Numbered from the stretch's first letter, positions 21,141 through 32,160 are shown. The stretch is 64,000 nucleotides of DNA from Odontocerum albicorne (GCA_949825065.1 OX463852.1:16518189-16582188), one strand, 5' to 3'. The notes: generated from the letters alone by a model not told the origin. Made by a program: numbers and translations.

Positions 21141-22249
21141 TAAAATGATTTATATCATCAAATTCAAGTCATTATGTTAGTCAATATAATAAAAATTCTT
21201 TTTTTTTTCAATACAATTCTAGACCATTTAAAGTTTTTGGTGATTAAGCTTCCAAAAATTTACAATTGATCTATAAGTGGAAAAATTCCACGAAGAAAGA
21301 AAAAACGCAACGTATTTTTATGGTTATGGTGACCCTGGATATACTCATATTCTATAATATATGAACTCGAAAATTGACGAGTGATTTTCATTTTTATTGC
21401 TAATTTACTGTCAATTATTAAATTTATGTGTCACATTTTTCACTTATGTACTTAACTGTCAACTTTTTAACTCATCTATTTTGTATCACATTTTTCACTT
21501 ATGTACTTGACTGTCAATTTTTTAACTCGTGTATTATATTTTTTATCATATCTTTCACGTACATAATTTACAGTCAATTATTAAGATATATTTTTAGTAT
21601 AACTTAGTAATTTACTTATTATTGGAAATAGTTTAATCACGTTTTAAGGAAGCCATCTGAAAGCTAGTCCAGAACTCTTGGAAGGTGAATTTCATCGTTT
21701 CTAGACAGGATATGACTCAAATATTTAGTTTTTTTATGTAATATATTTTAACTTTTGTAAAACCTCGCTGTATTTTTAGAAATAAATTCAAATCATACAC
21801 TTAGCGGCTATTTTAAACCTTTTAACTCCCAATAAATATTCATTTTTAGGTTTTTTACTAAGTTTCAAAGAAAATAATTCACCAAAAATCCCACTTTCAC
21901 GTCAATTCCAGATATTTTTGTGTTCACAAATCACACCGTTTTTATTCAAAGCGGCTAAAAATTTACGATCACAATAGCATTATAATTGCCTCTCAACAGA
22001 TTTGAGGTTTCAAAAAAATATAATTTATAAGCTAAAGGTTGAAATATTTTTTTTGCAGGTGTTTGATAGGAAATCCTTTGTAAAGAGCGTGAGGTTTAAA
22101 TAAAACGTGGGTTAAAAGTATCGGTGATTGATAGGAGAAATAAAAGTATAGGCGATTGATAGGAGAAATAAATAAATATGAATACAAAAGTTATTCTTCA
22201 TATTTAAATAAAACGCAAAACTCTTATTTTAAGTTGTATTTGTTATGAT
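21141..22249. other. AT-rich; short direct repeats at 21425-21600
   Basis: 21432 and 21487 start two copies (55 bp apart) of CACATTTTTCACTTATGTAC followed by a CTGTCAA..TTTTTAACTC block, with a third weaker copy to 21600. A second small duplication, GATTGATAGGAGAAATAAA, lies at 22130-22170. Otherwise empty. Confidence 0.55.
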
Positions 22250-22633
22250 GACTTCTCTGACCTAAATTTTAAGACGCCTGTCTTCCTACCCGGGATTGCG
22301 GATTCGTTTCCATTTGGCACAAAGTTTTTTTTTTAATAGATTCATATTATCATTCACTAAAGACCTCTTGAACATCTTTTTGGATCGTCGGAAGATATTG
22401 CTTTATGACAATAAGCCCATTAGGTTGTATTTTTTTTTTTTAACCTGGCGAGTTTATTGGCATGTGGCGATCTCTTCCAACCAACCAGAAATATGTTTTT
22501 ATAGGCCCTAAGTGTTAACCAGACTGGAATTCTATTTAAAAAAAATCTGGGTTCCAGCGGGGATCGAACTCGCAACATCCGGATCGGTAGACAAGTGTAT
22601 TATATACAACGCAAGTACAATACGATAAGCTAT
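22250..22633 (+). mobile_element. SINE-A copy interrupted by another SINE
   Basis: Head GACTTCTCTGACCTAAATTT, B-box GGATTCGTTTCC, interior and tail up to AAGCCCATTAGGTTGTATT. The end of the tail (ATACAACGCAAGTACAATAC) appears only after the insertion at about 22607. So the element is one SINE split in its tail. Confidence 0.8.
22432..22604 (-). mobile_element. SINE-A copy nested in another SINE-A
   Basis: Minus strand: CTTGTCTACCGATCCGGATG, GAGTTCGATCCCCGCTGGAA (B-box), CCCAGATTTTT, interior GGTTAACACTTAGGGCC, tail GGTTGGAAGAGATCGCCACA then AATAAACTCGCCAGG and an A-run. It lacks the first ~35 bases with the A-box. TGTATT flanks both sides (22424-22431 and 22603-22608 area), a plausible target-site duplication. 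Confidence 0.8.
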
Positions 22634-23877
22634 CCCTTTTATCGGACATCCTGTGAATTTATTGTGTGAAAACTGCGCACTTAAGCATGCCCACACTCTT
22701 GACAAATCAAATCTTAAGTTCCGATAACATGGAGGTCAAATTTCTAAGAGTATCAACAAGTCTAATTTGCTGGAACCTTTATTAGATTAAATTTTATATA
22801 GCGTTGTTTTGTGTTCCTTAACTCTTTCCCCGCGAGGAGCATAAACGCCTGTGATCTGACGACAATCCAAGTTTCAAATCACAAATACTTAAAAAAAATG
22901 ACACAAAACCGGAATAAAAATTAAACTAAAATTTAAAATAATCTTTATTCTAGCGACATCTCTGAAAACCTTGTCAAATAATATATTAGTTTATGAGATA
23001 TTGTTGAATAAACAGAGCGCCGAATTTTTTTGGTTTCTCAATATTTCCAGCATTAACGACCTGTCGCGCGGATCGAGTCCTGCGATGAGGGTCTCTTACG
23101 TAAATAAACATTACTAAGTCTCTCTTACGTAAATAAACATTACTAGTGCTATATGCATTTGATTGGGTGAGTGTCATGAAGCATTGATTTGATCGTAGCA
23201 TTCCTTTGTTTATTTTACGTAATGTTAAGTTTATCTCCTTTATTTAATGAGTCTCCTTAAGAGTATTGACTATTATTTATTATCAGAAAATTACTTAAGT
23301 GTCATGTTTACTTGGTGTTGTAATCAAATATCAGTGGTTCTAAACAAAATATGTGTTTAAACTTAGAAATTAAAAAACGCTGAAATTGTGCCGCGCACAG
23401 GATTCGTGGAATTTGATTTTTAACGCGGTGAACAAGTTAATATCGCTTGACGCATGGCTATGGGTCCGCCAAGTTGTACTCGATTCAACGAAAATATAAC
23501 ACAATATATATTTTTACTGCTTGGATAATAATTTCGGGTTATTAGGCCATTATCAATAATGCATGGAATCATTTATTTAAAGAGGTTCAGTGGAAAAACA
23601 GCAATAATCTTACATGCTTGAATCCAAAATATTGTTACTGTAAAAAAATCAGAAAAAGAGTTGTTGGATTTATTAAAATTTAAGTGGTGTAACTTCACAA
23701 TGAAATTTTACAGTAGTAACGCCGTTTCCTAAAATAAGAATTAAATAACTAAGCCATCCATCAACTATTTGCCAGTGAACCCATTTATAATTGGAGATTA
23801 TTTAACGTTAGAAAGTAAAAATTTATTTTTTTCCTTTTCTGACCACTACGATTACATAAAACTTTTCTAAATAGTAC
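22634..23877. other. No recognisable feature
   Basis: AT-rich; a 33-bp tandem duplication (TCTCTTACGTAAATAAACAT) at 23090-23145. The 71-codon minus frame at 22986-23201 has no family motif. Confidence 0.4.
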
Positions 23878-23945
23878 AACCTGACGAATTTACGGCAATT
23901 TCTTTCTAACTACCTGAAATATTTCGTAAAATTTGTATGAATAAA
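23878..23945 (-). mobile_element. SINE-A tail fragment
   Basis: Minus strand: CAGGTAGTTAGAAAGAAATT, then GCCGTAAATTCGTCAGGTTG and TAC, the SINE tail hairpin and CCGCCAGGTTGTAC end, without head. Confidence 0.55.
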
Positions 23946-24737
23946 ACTATAAAGAACTAGGCCAGTAACCATCACAAATTGATATATTCTATGAACTCTC
24001 ATAATTTCTCAAAATATATTAAACATATATCTGATTTCAGTTACTAGTCAAATATTCTTATACAGTACTACCTAAAGTACAACACTTCTTACAAATCAAA
24101 AAGATGCTAAAAATCATTAGTGTAAAAACCCCAGATTCAGATACGATACCTTACATGCGGGTTTTCCATTCATTATTTTTTGTGATAACACAGTTCCTGT
24201 TTTTTTTGTTTTATATGTCAAAACTATATACATATAAAACAATAAATAAATAATTGGTTTATTGACTTCAAAATAGTATTACATACGTTTCCTAGCATTA
24301 CACATACGAGTATACGTTAAGGCAATGGAAAATAAAATGTATTTGAGAAAGAAATTATCAAACGATCTGGGCTCATGTTATAATATATTCCAAATCAAGA
24401 TACACCCCACTAAGGGTGAACTCAGCAGCGAGGACGTCAGATGTTTTTCTGCTAACACTCTTGTACACATAAATCACATTACAACATGGTAATAAATAAG
24501 CTGTTAATACAATTATAAACTAAAAAAAATGTGTACAAAAATTACACAACACTCAAATATAACCCCAAACTTAGTGCCAGTGTAATGAGAGAAAATAAAA
24601 TTAGTCTAATTTTTGACTAAACAGAAATGAAATAGAAGACAGTTTTGAGAGTTGTCAAATCAAACGAGTGGCTGCAGCTCGGATCTTTTTAACTATTTAT
24701 GTGGTGGGTTCGAGTAAATGTTGAAAATGCAATAATG
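23946..24737. other. No recognisable feature
   Basis: AT-rich. A TACGAGTA octamer at 24305 in a context (ACACATACGAGTATA, ACGTTAAG) shared with 26215-26250. Confidence 0.4.
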
Positions 24738-24905
24738 CCGAATGTGTAAGTATCACATAACGAAAGACCTGCAGAGGTACTCTGTCGGTCGTCTTCCTTT
24801 TTGTGAGTTTCCTGCAGTTTCCTCACCAAATATGCCCTCACGCATATGCAAATGCGAAGAAGCTCCAATATATATATAGAAGTAGCCGCTACCTTTCCAT
24901 CCTCA
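24738..24905 (+). repeat. Repeat X copy
   Basis: Ordered blocks GCCGAATGTGTAAGTATCAC, GTCGGTCGTCTTCCTTTT, CACGCATATGCAAATG and GTAGCCGCTACC recur, with variation, at 26247-26625 and 30436-30712. Non-coding; type unknown. Confidence 0.6.
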
Positions 24906-25014
24906 CACCATTCTACACTAATAATGTCTTATTACGGTATATTATACATAATTTAAAACCCCATCAAACACAGTGCACATCTTCTTCTTCGTCGAACTCT
25001 GCCTTCTTCTCTGT

Positions 25015-25135
25015 TCGACTGACGGTACGTTGCTGTTCCTGGGAGCCGGAGCGCTGCCGTCGGGGGGCTGTTAGGCGGGGCGATCAGGAGAACGCTGGAA
25101 CCTGACGAAGCCTACCAGGGCCGCTGACAAGTCGA
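25015..25135. other. GC-rich patch upstream of repeat R
   Basis: About 120 bp far above local GC (GGGAGCCGGAGCGCTGCCGT). Could be the 5' extension of the repeat R element that follows, since the other copies are truncated before this point. No motif recognised. Confidence 0.3.
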
Positions 25136-25164
25136 ATAATCTCTTTGGATATGTTCGCCAACAA

Positions 25165-25322
25165 CATCTCAGACTGAATTCTAGTTTACTTGGACCTCGA
25201 GAAATGAAAGGCAATAAACCCAGATCCGTAAAAATTGTGTGTCCAGATGAAATTACCTGTTGTTTTTTTTTTCACAATTTATGTAATTATAAAATTTCTT
25301 ATCATACATAAATAAATAAAAT
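25165..25322 (+). mobile_element. Repeat R copy
   Basis: CTCAGACTGAATTCTAGTTT then GAAATGAAAGGCAATAAACC, ATTACCTGTTG and the CATAAATAAATAAA tail. One frame still reads MKGNKPR..KIVCP.EITCCF as in 12527-12701. Confidence 0.75.
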
Positions 25323-25859
25323 ATAACAAAATTTCAAGTTCCCCTATTTTAAATATAATACAAACCTTGGATAGCATAGCATATTATCTAAAGAACATTC
25401 AGAATCAAAAATATCCAAATGCATACCGAATCTGGCAGAATCTGGCATTATTACTACGGCTGGACAATGCCAATTGTCGGATATAAATCAAGGGAGAGTT
25501 TTTCAAATTCAACCCTCGAGGGTGGGGGCTAATTTTTCATGTTGTTCTAATGCCGACGCGACGCGCACAATGGTGGACAGGCGAGTAATGGAATATAAAA
25601 CACAACAGGGAATAATTACACCAACAGAGTTTCTGCTTTTATATCATATTATATTATATAGTCAGGGAAATTTTGTTATAAAAAATATACATGGCACGTA
25701 TGACTTTTTATAGGTGCGGGATCCTCGTTGCTTTTTATTCTTTCACCCTTCGCCCTGAAACAGCGACGCAATCATTGAAAAAAGGCATCATCGAATATAA
25801 ACTTTTTTACAAATGTTTATTACGAACTCTGTGCTTGTCTCATAATTTGGAGAGTACGG
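25323..25859. other. No gene seen; one GC-richer block
   Basis: 25475-25600 is GC-richer and open for 79 codons on the plus strand, but the translation has no recognisable domain. Confidence 0.35.
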
Positions 25860-25985
25860 ATTCGATTCTTGTTGGTACTCTTTTTTTTTTTAAAGGGTTC
25901 CAGTTTAAAGTGTTATACAAAACAATACATGATCTAGTTGGTAAAACGCTTGTCCTTCGAACGTCCTACCCTCAGAGTTAAAAAA
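25860..25985 (+). mobile_element. Broken SINE-A pieces
   Basis: GGATTCGATTCTTGTTGG (B-box) with T-run and GGGTTCCAGTTTAAAG, followed at 25930 by GATCTAGTTGGTAAAACGCT (an A-box region). Two partial SINE heads in the same orientation. Confidence 0.5.
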
Positions 25986-26059
25986 ATTGAATCCTGTTCG
26001 TTCTCATTATGTTCGCCTGTATCGAATAAATTGATTATTCCGAATCGATCCAGTAGGGC

Positions 26060-26480
26060 AGAATATTTTGACAGGATTTTGATCGTTACTGGTCCTGTGG
26101 TATGGATACTCTGCCTTTCAGTGTTAGAAATATGAGTGTCGTGTATAGCTTTAGTATGCACTTACATATAATCCTTTTTGAAAGGTCTAGTCAAAATGTA
26201 TTATCTTATATGAACACTACACATACGAGTATATAATATACTACACGTTAAGTCGAATGTGTTACTATCACATATCAGAAGATCTACGAAAGTTTCTTCC
26301 AATGGGGTGAAGTAATATGACAGATATTTTGCCGATACTGGTCTTGTGGTGTGGGATACTCTGCTTCTAAGTGTAAGAGATATATTATACTATATTAGTG
26401 GCGTGTGTAGCTTTAGTGAGCACTTGGAAACGACACTTTTTGGAATATTTTATCAAAATTAGTGAATTTATATGATCACT
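26060..26480 (+). repeat. Diverged tandem duplication (~260 bp unit)
   Basis: Blocks TTTTGACAGGATTTTGATCG / ACTGGTCCTGTGGTATGGA / GTGTCGTGTATAGCTTTAGT at 26065-26155 recur as TTTTGCCGATACTGGTCTTG / TGGTGTGGGATACTCTGC / GTGTGTAGCTTTAGTGAGCA at 26318-26425. Confidence 0.6.
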
Positions 26481-26519
26481 ATATTACACCTAAAGCCTAC
26501 AATAGTTAATTTGTTTTTG

Positions 26520-26625
26520 TTTTCTTCCTTGGTAAGTTCTCTGCGGTTTTGTTACAAAATATTTTTTTTCTAAACATATGCAGATGTAGGGAAGTACCTT
26601 ATCTAATGGCCGCAATCACCCTTAC
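26520..26625 (+). repeat. Repeat X, second half
   Basis: CTTCCTTGGTAAGTTCTCTG, TTTTTTCTAAACATATGCAG and ATGGCCGCAATCACCC match the repeat X order; its first half stands at 26247-26290. Confidence 0.55.
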
Positions 26626-26644
26626 ACTCAACTTAGAGGTGCGT

Positions 26645-26995
26645 TGGCCGCGCTGTAACACACAGGGCTTCCGTGCATAAGGTTGATGGTTCGAACCTCG
26701 AATGAACAGGTATTTTTTCAGCCTAGTATTCAGAGGTATAAGGATACCTATGACTTCCATTATATGATATATATTCTTTCAAAAATAGGAATAAAGAATA
26801 TGCTGGTGTGCTCCGATCGTCTTACTTAGGTGTGCCATCGGATCCAGTATGGCGGTGTTGCTAGTGAGTTTGCTAATGTGCAACGGCTCACTCACTTAAA
26901 ACAAACTCTATGGTACAGCTTCAATTTCCAACTGAATTGACGTTGGAATGACGATAGGATCCTTGACTATTAGACCCAGCAACGACAACGACGAA
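26645..26995 (+). mobile_element. SINE-B copy, near full length
   Basis: tRNA-like head GGCCGCGCTGTAACACACAG, B-box GGTTCGAACCTC, central GGTATAAGGATACC, TATGCTGGTGTGCTCCGATC, TGTGCCATCGGATCC, CAACGGCTCACTCACTT and 3' block ATTGACGTTGGAATGACGAT then CCCAGCAACGAC. About 350 bp. Only a few indels relative to 56036-56388. Confidence 0.85.
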
Positions 26996-27734
26996 ACTCA
27001 ACTGATGTGAATATTTATTGTGTAATATTTGTATTCTGTCAATAATAGTGGATTCGAATTTAGTGCGCCCTTCAGGAGAGCGCTCTCTAAAGGGCGCTAC
27101 ATATATTGGCGTTTTATTATTATATTATTACGGTGCGTCATGATTTTTATTAACTTTTTTATTTTTAAATATCTAAATTCGTTCCATAAATCCATTGTAC
27201 TTTCTGATGCGATCACGTTTTCTATTATCATGCGGTTTAAAATCCATTGTTATTCAAATCGTGAGTAAAATGAACTGAAATATATTCATTCGTCATATTT
27301 ATAGTATTTCCCATTCGGGCGTAGTCTTGAAAATTGAAAAAAAAACTTTTCGCATTTTTTCGCAAATACCGCCAGGGGCCATATATTCAACCCTTCAATG
27401 TGCAATAAATTATTTTAAAATATAAAATAATAAAGAGTGCCACGCACACACACGTGGATGCCTACAATCACATAAATATTGGCCACGTGAGACAGGGAGG
27501 AGTAGAAAAGGACAAAGAAGAACATGCGCGACAGAGCTGGAATTTTATTTAACGAAATTAATCTTTCGACTAACTGCTGATACAAAATGGTTAAGAGAAA
27601 TTAAATATATTTATTACGGTATATTAGTAAGCGCTCTATTTAGTACATAACATGAAGATTATAAAAAATCAATGATTGACTAGAGACGTTGTTGGGTAAT
27701 TCATAAACGGAACGCCTCTATATTAGTATCTCAG
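26996..27734. other. No recognisable feature
   Basis: AT-rich. A short duplication of GGAGAGCGCTCTC / AAGGGCGC at 27070-27095 and an ACGTGG/CCACGTG pair around 27450-27490. Confidence 0.4.
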
Positions 27735-28258
27735 ATGTTCTTCTTCTTCATCTTATTTTAGGCCTGTTGGCCTGTTATGGTCCTGCATCATTGTTTGCCT
27801 CTTGCGACGTGAACTGCCAGCTGTCTTTCCATCTTTTGGGAGGCCGTCCTGGAGGTCTGCTTGCTTGAGGGATACTGTCCCTGGCCATTCTTACGGCTCT
27901 TGGTTCCGCCATTCTGGATACCTGTTCATTCGACAACCTTCTTCTTTGTCGTACTCATCTGACAATATCTTCAAATTCGCACGTCCTTCGGATTTCTGTG
28001 TTTCGTACTCTATCACGAAGGGTTTTGGCCAGCGATACACCTGAGTACCTTAATTTCGCTGGTTCGAAGGAGATTTTTGGTTCTGACAGTGTCGGCTCTG
28101 GACTCTATGCTGTATGTCATTATGGGTCGGACACAGGTCTTGTATATTTTCACCTTGCTTTGGATCTTCATATGCTTGTTTTTCCAGATAGTGTTCTTTA
28201 AACATCCGAAAATCTCAGATGTTAGTTCTTCTACTATAAAGGTTATCAAATTATGAGC
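27735..28258 (-). mobile_element. LINE-C fragment, longer copy
   Basis: The minus strand begins (28250) with NLITFIVEELTSEIFG, TIWKNKHMKIQSKVKIYKTC, VRPIMTYSIESRADT, TKNLLRTSEIKVLRCIAG, then after frame changes DRVRN, CEFEDIV, RQRR, RPPGRPPKRW and W..TSQ. It extends the 20830-21140 copy toward the RT thumb (IYKTCVRPIMTYA.E.RAD is diagnostic). Multiple frameshifts. Confidence 0.88.
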
Positions 28259-28329
28259 TCGACGCACTTTTCTATTTTTCAGTCACATCTTACGCAATGA
28301 GGGCATGGAAACACTCGTGGTTACAAGCA

Positions 28330-28480
28330 ATGTGAAAAATCGCAGGAGCAAATATAGATGACCTATGCGCTGGAGCAACCGAGTAAATAGTGCTATGAGC
28401 CTGCCTTTGGCACAAGCTCCGCGGACAGTATAGTATCGGGAGAACTGGAAAATATTACGCACATTATATGGCAGTTTCTG
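28330..28480 (+). mobile_element. Possible LINE C-terminal remnant
   Basis: A frame reads RPMRWSNRVNSAMSLPLAQA, then PRT and YRENWK, resembling the RW.D.V..A....A..R..W ending of LINE polyproteins. Family not assigned; short. Confidence 0.4.
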
Positions 28481-28944
28481 TGTACTCGTAGGAAACGTTC
28501 CTCAACATTGAGGTCGCGATACAAAAGCATGTTGATGTGGAAAGTTGAAAACTTCTTCAAAAACGAATTACAAATATATAGAAAAAAATTCTAGAAGAGA
28601 AAGAGAGAGAGAACAAAAGTTATATTAAATAAAAAACGAAACATTTAAAAGCAATCAAACTGTTATTTGACATCAAGGAAAACTTTTATTTAAAACCATC
28701 GATAACTTAAAAACATTTTTCGGTCAATTTGAAAAAACCCATTTTTCTGAATTTCGAAAATAGTCCATAATTGACAAACTTCACATTTTAATAAAATGAT
28801 TTATTATACGTATGTCTATACGTATGATACCATAAAAAAACTTGGTCGACTCTATAGTAATACAGGCGGCCCTCGACTTTCGCACATTCTACTTTCGCAC
28901 AATTCGCACATTTTTTTAAATTCATTTTTTTAAGATCTTTGTCG

Positions 28945-29131
28945 ATAATGCAAAAACTGTTCGCTTCTTTGCAGTCGCTCCCACGTTTTCGGAAGAATAT
29001 ATGGAACCCAATAAACAATATTGGAGACTCGTGGGCTGAAATACAAGAGTTAACAATTAAAGGTTCCTGGAAACAATTACGCCCACAAATGATGAGTGAT
29101 TTTATAAATTTGAAGGAACTCCGGAAACTAT
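28945..29131 (+). pseudogene. Tigger-2 transposase remnant, post-DDE segment
   Basis: About 60 codons: KNIWNPINNIGDSWAEIQEL then TIKGSWKQLRPQM. This matches the region after the DDE catalytic core of Tigger transposases (AW..I...T....W.KL.P). The N-terminal CENP-B/Tc5-type DNA-binding domain and the catalytic aspartates are missing, so no activity is possible. It continues at 29165. Confidence 0.8.
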
Positions 29132-29164
29132 AACATATGAAATAGTTAGCCTAATTAATGAACT

Positions 29165-29531
29165 AAAATTTGGACGTCAACAACGAAGATGTTAATGAGT
29201 TGATTGAATTTCTCTCAGTACATCTGTCAAATGAATAATTAATTGATCAACAAGAGTTAAATTAAATACACAATGAAAGTGAGGAAGAAGAAGCTGATAA
29301 AATCGTCAAGACTTTGACAATAAAAAATATAAATGAAGCCTTCATGCATCTTAACAATTTTTTTACTATCATTGAAGAATACGATCCCAATGGAGAACGT
29401 ATATCTGAAGTACGTAGGGCGATTGAGAAAGACACAGCATGTTATAGAACTCTTTATCAAGAAAAGAAAAAAAAGGGTGGTATTCAACTAACTCTTGACA
29501 AGTTTATAAAGAAAACACCTGAAAGCACTTA
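29165..29531 (+). pseudogene. Tigger-2 transposase remnant, C-terminal tail
   Basis: Frames give DVNNEDVNELIEFLSVHLSN (acidic, as in the ELT.EDL region), a stop, then a continuous 72-codon stretch starting TIKNINEAFMHLNNFFTIIE, EYDPNGERISEVRRAIEKD, YRTLYQEKKKK and QLTLDKFIKK. That is the classical Tigger ending (LD.F.KK). Two disruptions separate it from the preceding segment. Confidence 0.88.
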
Positions 29532-29715
29532 AACACGCCTCGTTAACTTAATTATGTATATTGATAAATAAATATTTTTAATATACGAGTATTATTGATT
29601 AATTAATATTTAAAAACCGAATTTTTTATGTTTTTTACATTCCTCTACTTTCTAACATTCAACATTCGCACACATTTTCAGGAAATAATTATGTGCGAAA
29701 GTCGAGAGCCACCTG

Positions 29716-30435
29716 TAATAATAAAATAATAATTTATACAGCGCCGTTCAGAGAGTAGACTCTCTTCTTGGATGTTCTAACTCGGGAGTCGAACCCAGTA
29801 TTATTTAACAGTATAAAAATATTTCAGAATAAATATATATTAATTAAGTGTAATGGCTGTAAGGTGATAGCTGCGGCCATCTTCCCCGCAGTTGCATATG
29901 TTTAGAGATTATTGTAAAAAAAAATTACGAAATTGCTTCAGTTCAGCTTTTAGAAAAATCATTTAGGTATATCAGTAGCGTACCAAGGGACACAGCAAGG
30001 GAGTAAGTTTAAAATTCACTTTGCAAAAGCTTTTTTCTCTCTGACCCAAAAATTAATGTCCCAACATATGAGGAAAAAGTGTTATGTTTGTTTATTTTCA
30101 CTTAACAAAGACATATGACATTATTTTCTTTCCTTTTTTGTGCGCTATAAACATTTTATTTCGCGTATTTTTCGTCTTTCTTTACCGATATAAATTGCTT
30201 TTCGAATATCGCCCACGTCTGAAATTTTTGAATGAATATTTAAAACGGTTTTTCCAGTGGTGGAGTTATATTGTACAATCGAAGAAAACCATTTTGAAGT
30301 GCAAAAATACAAAATAAGAAGTTTTTTTTAAATTATAAATAGCTTCAGATATTTTGTTAATTTAAAGACAAGTTTTTAAGGGGAACTTGGTTCAAAGTTA
30401 ATTATTTTTCAACTTTTTATTACTTCATTAATTAA
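29716..30435. other. No gene; a minus-strand B-box-like site
   Basis: 29780-29800 read on the minus strand contains GGGTTCGACTCCCGAG, a perfect B-box, suggesting a SINE or tRNA remnant. 29865-29905 resembles repeat X in reverse (TATGCAACTGCGGGGAAGAT). The rest is AT-rich and empty. Confidence 0.35.
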
Positions 30436-30712
30436 AGCCAAGTGTGTTATATTCACATATCAGAACATCTAGATAGGTTTCTTTGTATAATAAATCATTC
30501 ATCTTCCTTTGGTAAATTTTGCAGTAGTTTGTTTGCGCTCCCCTGAAGATGAGGTGAAAGCCTTGAAACCGGTAGGGTTATACCGTCATAAAAAAGTGGA
30601 ATAAACAGTGTTTGTCAAAAATAAATTACAAAGTTTTCTTACCATGCATGTTTTTTCTAAACGTATGCCCATGCTAGAACGTACTCGATCCGATAGCCGC
30701 AGCCACCACCTT
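30436..30712 (+). repeat. Repeat X copy split by a foldback half
   Basis: The first part ends TTTTGCAGTAGTTTG (about 30530). The second part resumes AAGTTTTCTTACCATGCATG, TTTTCTAAACGTATGCCCAT and GATAGCCGCAGCCACC. Between them lies foldback sequence. Confidence 0.6.
30531..30635 (+). mobile_element. Foldback element, right half only (copy 3)
   Basis: GCGCTCCCCTGAAGATGAGG, GAAAGCCTTGAAACCGGTAG, ATACCG, AAAAAAGTGGAATAAACAGT, then TTGTCAAAAATAAATTACA. Matches the right arms of 3595 and 19722 without a left arm. Confidence 0.85.
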
Positions 30713-31155
30713 TCTATTCTTGTACTCGCCGTATTTCATTTTATTTTTGATTTATCAATAATAATATGCTCGAATCCCGAATTCGAACGTCATTTAGGAT
30801 AATCTGCTCTCTAAACGACTCTATATAAATCGTCAGTATTTTTTTTAATCATTATATTACTGAAGTTTCATGTAACGAGTTACATATAATTTTGTTTCTC
30901 TCTTTTAATAAAAAGGTTGACAACTCCCTTAACCTACACGGGAAGGTAACCAAAATGGACGCCTAGTCTTGTTTTACACATAAGAAATTGACATATTTCT
31001 GGATGATTGGAGGATATCACCACGTGGCAATATATCTGTTAAGTTGGTTAATGCACAACTCAGGAGTAATTATAATAAAAGTACATTGTAATAGTGTCAT
31101 TTAACGAGGACTCTGCTCAAGGATCAAAATATAAGTAACAGGCAAAGTACCTTTA
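30713..31155. other. SINE tail piece, otherwise empty
   Basis: 31000-31060 (TGATTGGAGGATATCACCAC then GTGGCAATATATCTGTTAAG) looks like an old SINE-A tail. Nothing else. Confidence 0.4.
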
Positions 31156-31159
31156 CGTT

Positions 31160-32160
31160 ATATAAATTACCGACAAATTAAACATCCTAAACATTATGTT
31201 ATATAAGTTACATGGAGCTTAATGTTCCTATACATTTTGTATGTTACATATGACGTAATGTTCCTATCCATTTTATAAGGAGTAGATAAATTCAAGTTCC
31301 TATACATTATATAAATTACACACAAATTAAACATCCTAAACATTATGTTGTATTAGTTGCATGGAGCTTAATGTTCCTATACATTTTGTATGTTACATAT
31401 GACGTAATGTTCCTATCCATTTTATAATGAGTAGATAAATTTAAGTTCCTATACATTATATAAATTACACACAAATTAAACATCCTAAACATTATGTTAT
31501 ATTAGTTACATGGAGCTTAATGTTCCTATACATTTTGTATGTTACATATGACGTAATGTTCCTATCCATTTTATAAGGAGTAGATAAATTCAAGTTCCTA
31601 AACATTATATAAATTACACACAAATTAAACATCCTAAACATTATGTTATATTAGTTACATGGAGCTTAATGTTCCTATACATTTTGTATGTTACATATGA
31701 CGTAATGTTCCTATCCATTTTATAAGGAGTAGATAAATTCAAGTTCCTATACATTATATAAATTACACACAAATTAAACATCCTAAACATTATGTTATAT
31801 TAGTTACATGGAGCTTAATGTTCCTATACATTTTGTATGTTACATATGACGAAATGTTCCTATCCATTTTATAAGGAGTAGATAAATTCAAGTTCCTATA
31901 CATTATATAAATTACACACAAATTAAACATCCTAAACATTATGTTATATTAGTTACATGGAGCTTAATGTTCCTATACATTTTGTATGTTACATATGACG
32001 TAATGTTCCTATCCATTTTATAAGGAGTAGATAAATTCAAGTTCATATACATTATATAAATTACACACAAATTAAACATCCTAAACATTATACGAGATAC
32101 ATGGAACATAATGTTCAAATACATTATATACTATAAGTTACATATCACTTAATGTTGCCA
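31160..32160. repeat. 149-bp satellite with four ~37-bp subunits
   Basis: AACATCCTAAACATTATG starts at 31181, 31330, 31479, 31628, 31777, 31926 and 32075: a strict 149-bp period over six units with very few differences. Within each unit four diverged monomers of 36, 37, 36 and 40 bp begin AATGTTCCTATACATT, AATGTTCCTATCCATT, AAGTTCCTATACATTA and AACATCCTAAACATTA. Thus it is a higher-order repeat built from a ~37-bp ancestor. The last stretch (32090-32160) shows unamplified diverged monomers. Confidence 0.95.

Larger units (their letters stand above)
28863..29715 (+). mobile_element. Tigger-2, internally deleted pogo/Tigger element
   Basis: The left end starts CAGGCGGCCCTCGACTTTCG after TA (28861-28862). 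The right end finishes with CGAAAGTCGAGAGCCACCTG before TA (29716-29717). So there are ~25-bp inverted ends and a TA target duplication, as in the Tc1/mariner-pogo superfamily. Inside, only C-terminal transposase text remains. At ~853 bp it is less than half an autonomous Tigger. Confidence 0.92.

Noticed and set aside
31160..32160. CRISPR-like array of short repeats
   Set aside because: There are no unique spacers; monomers follow each other directly and the sequence is eukaryotic.
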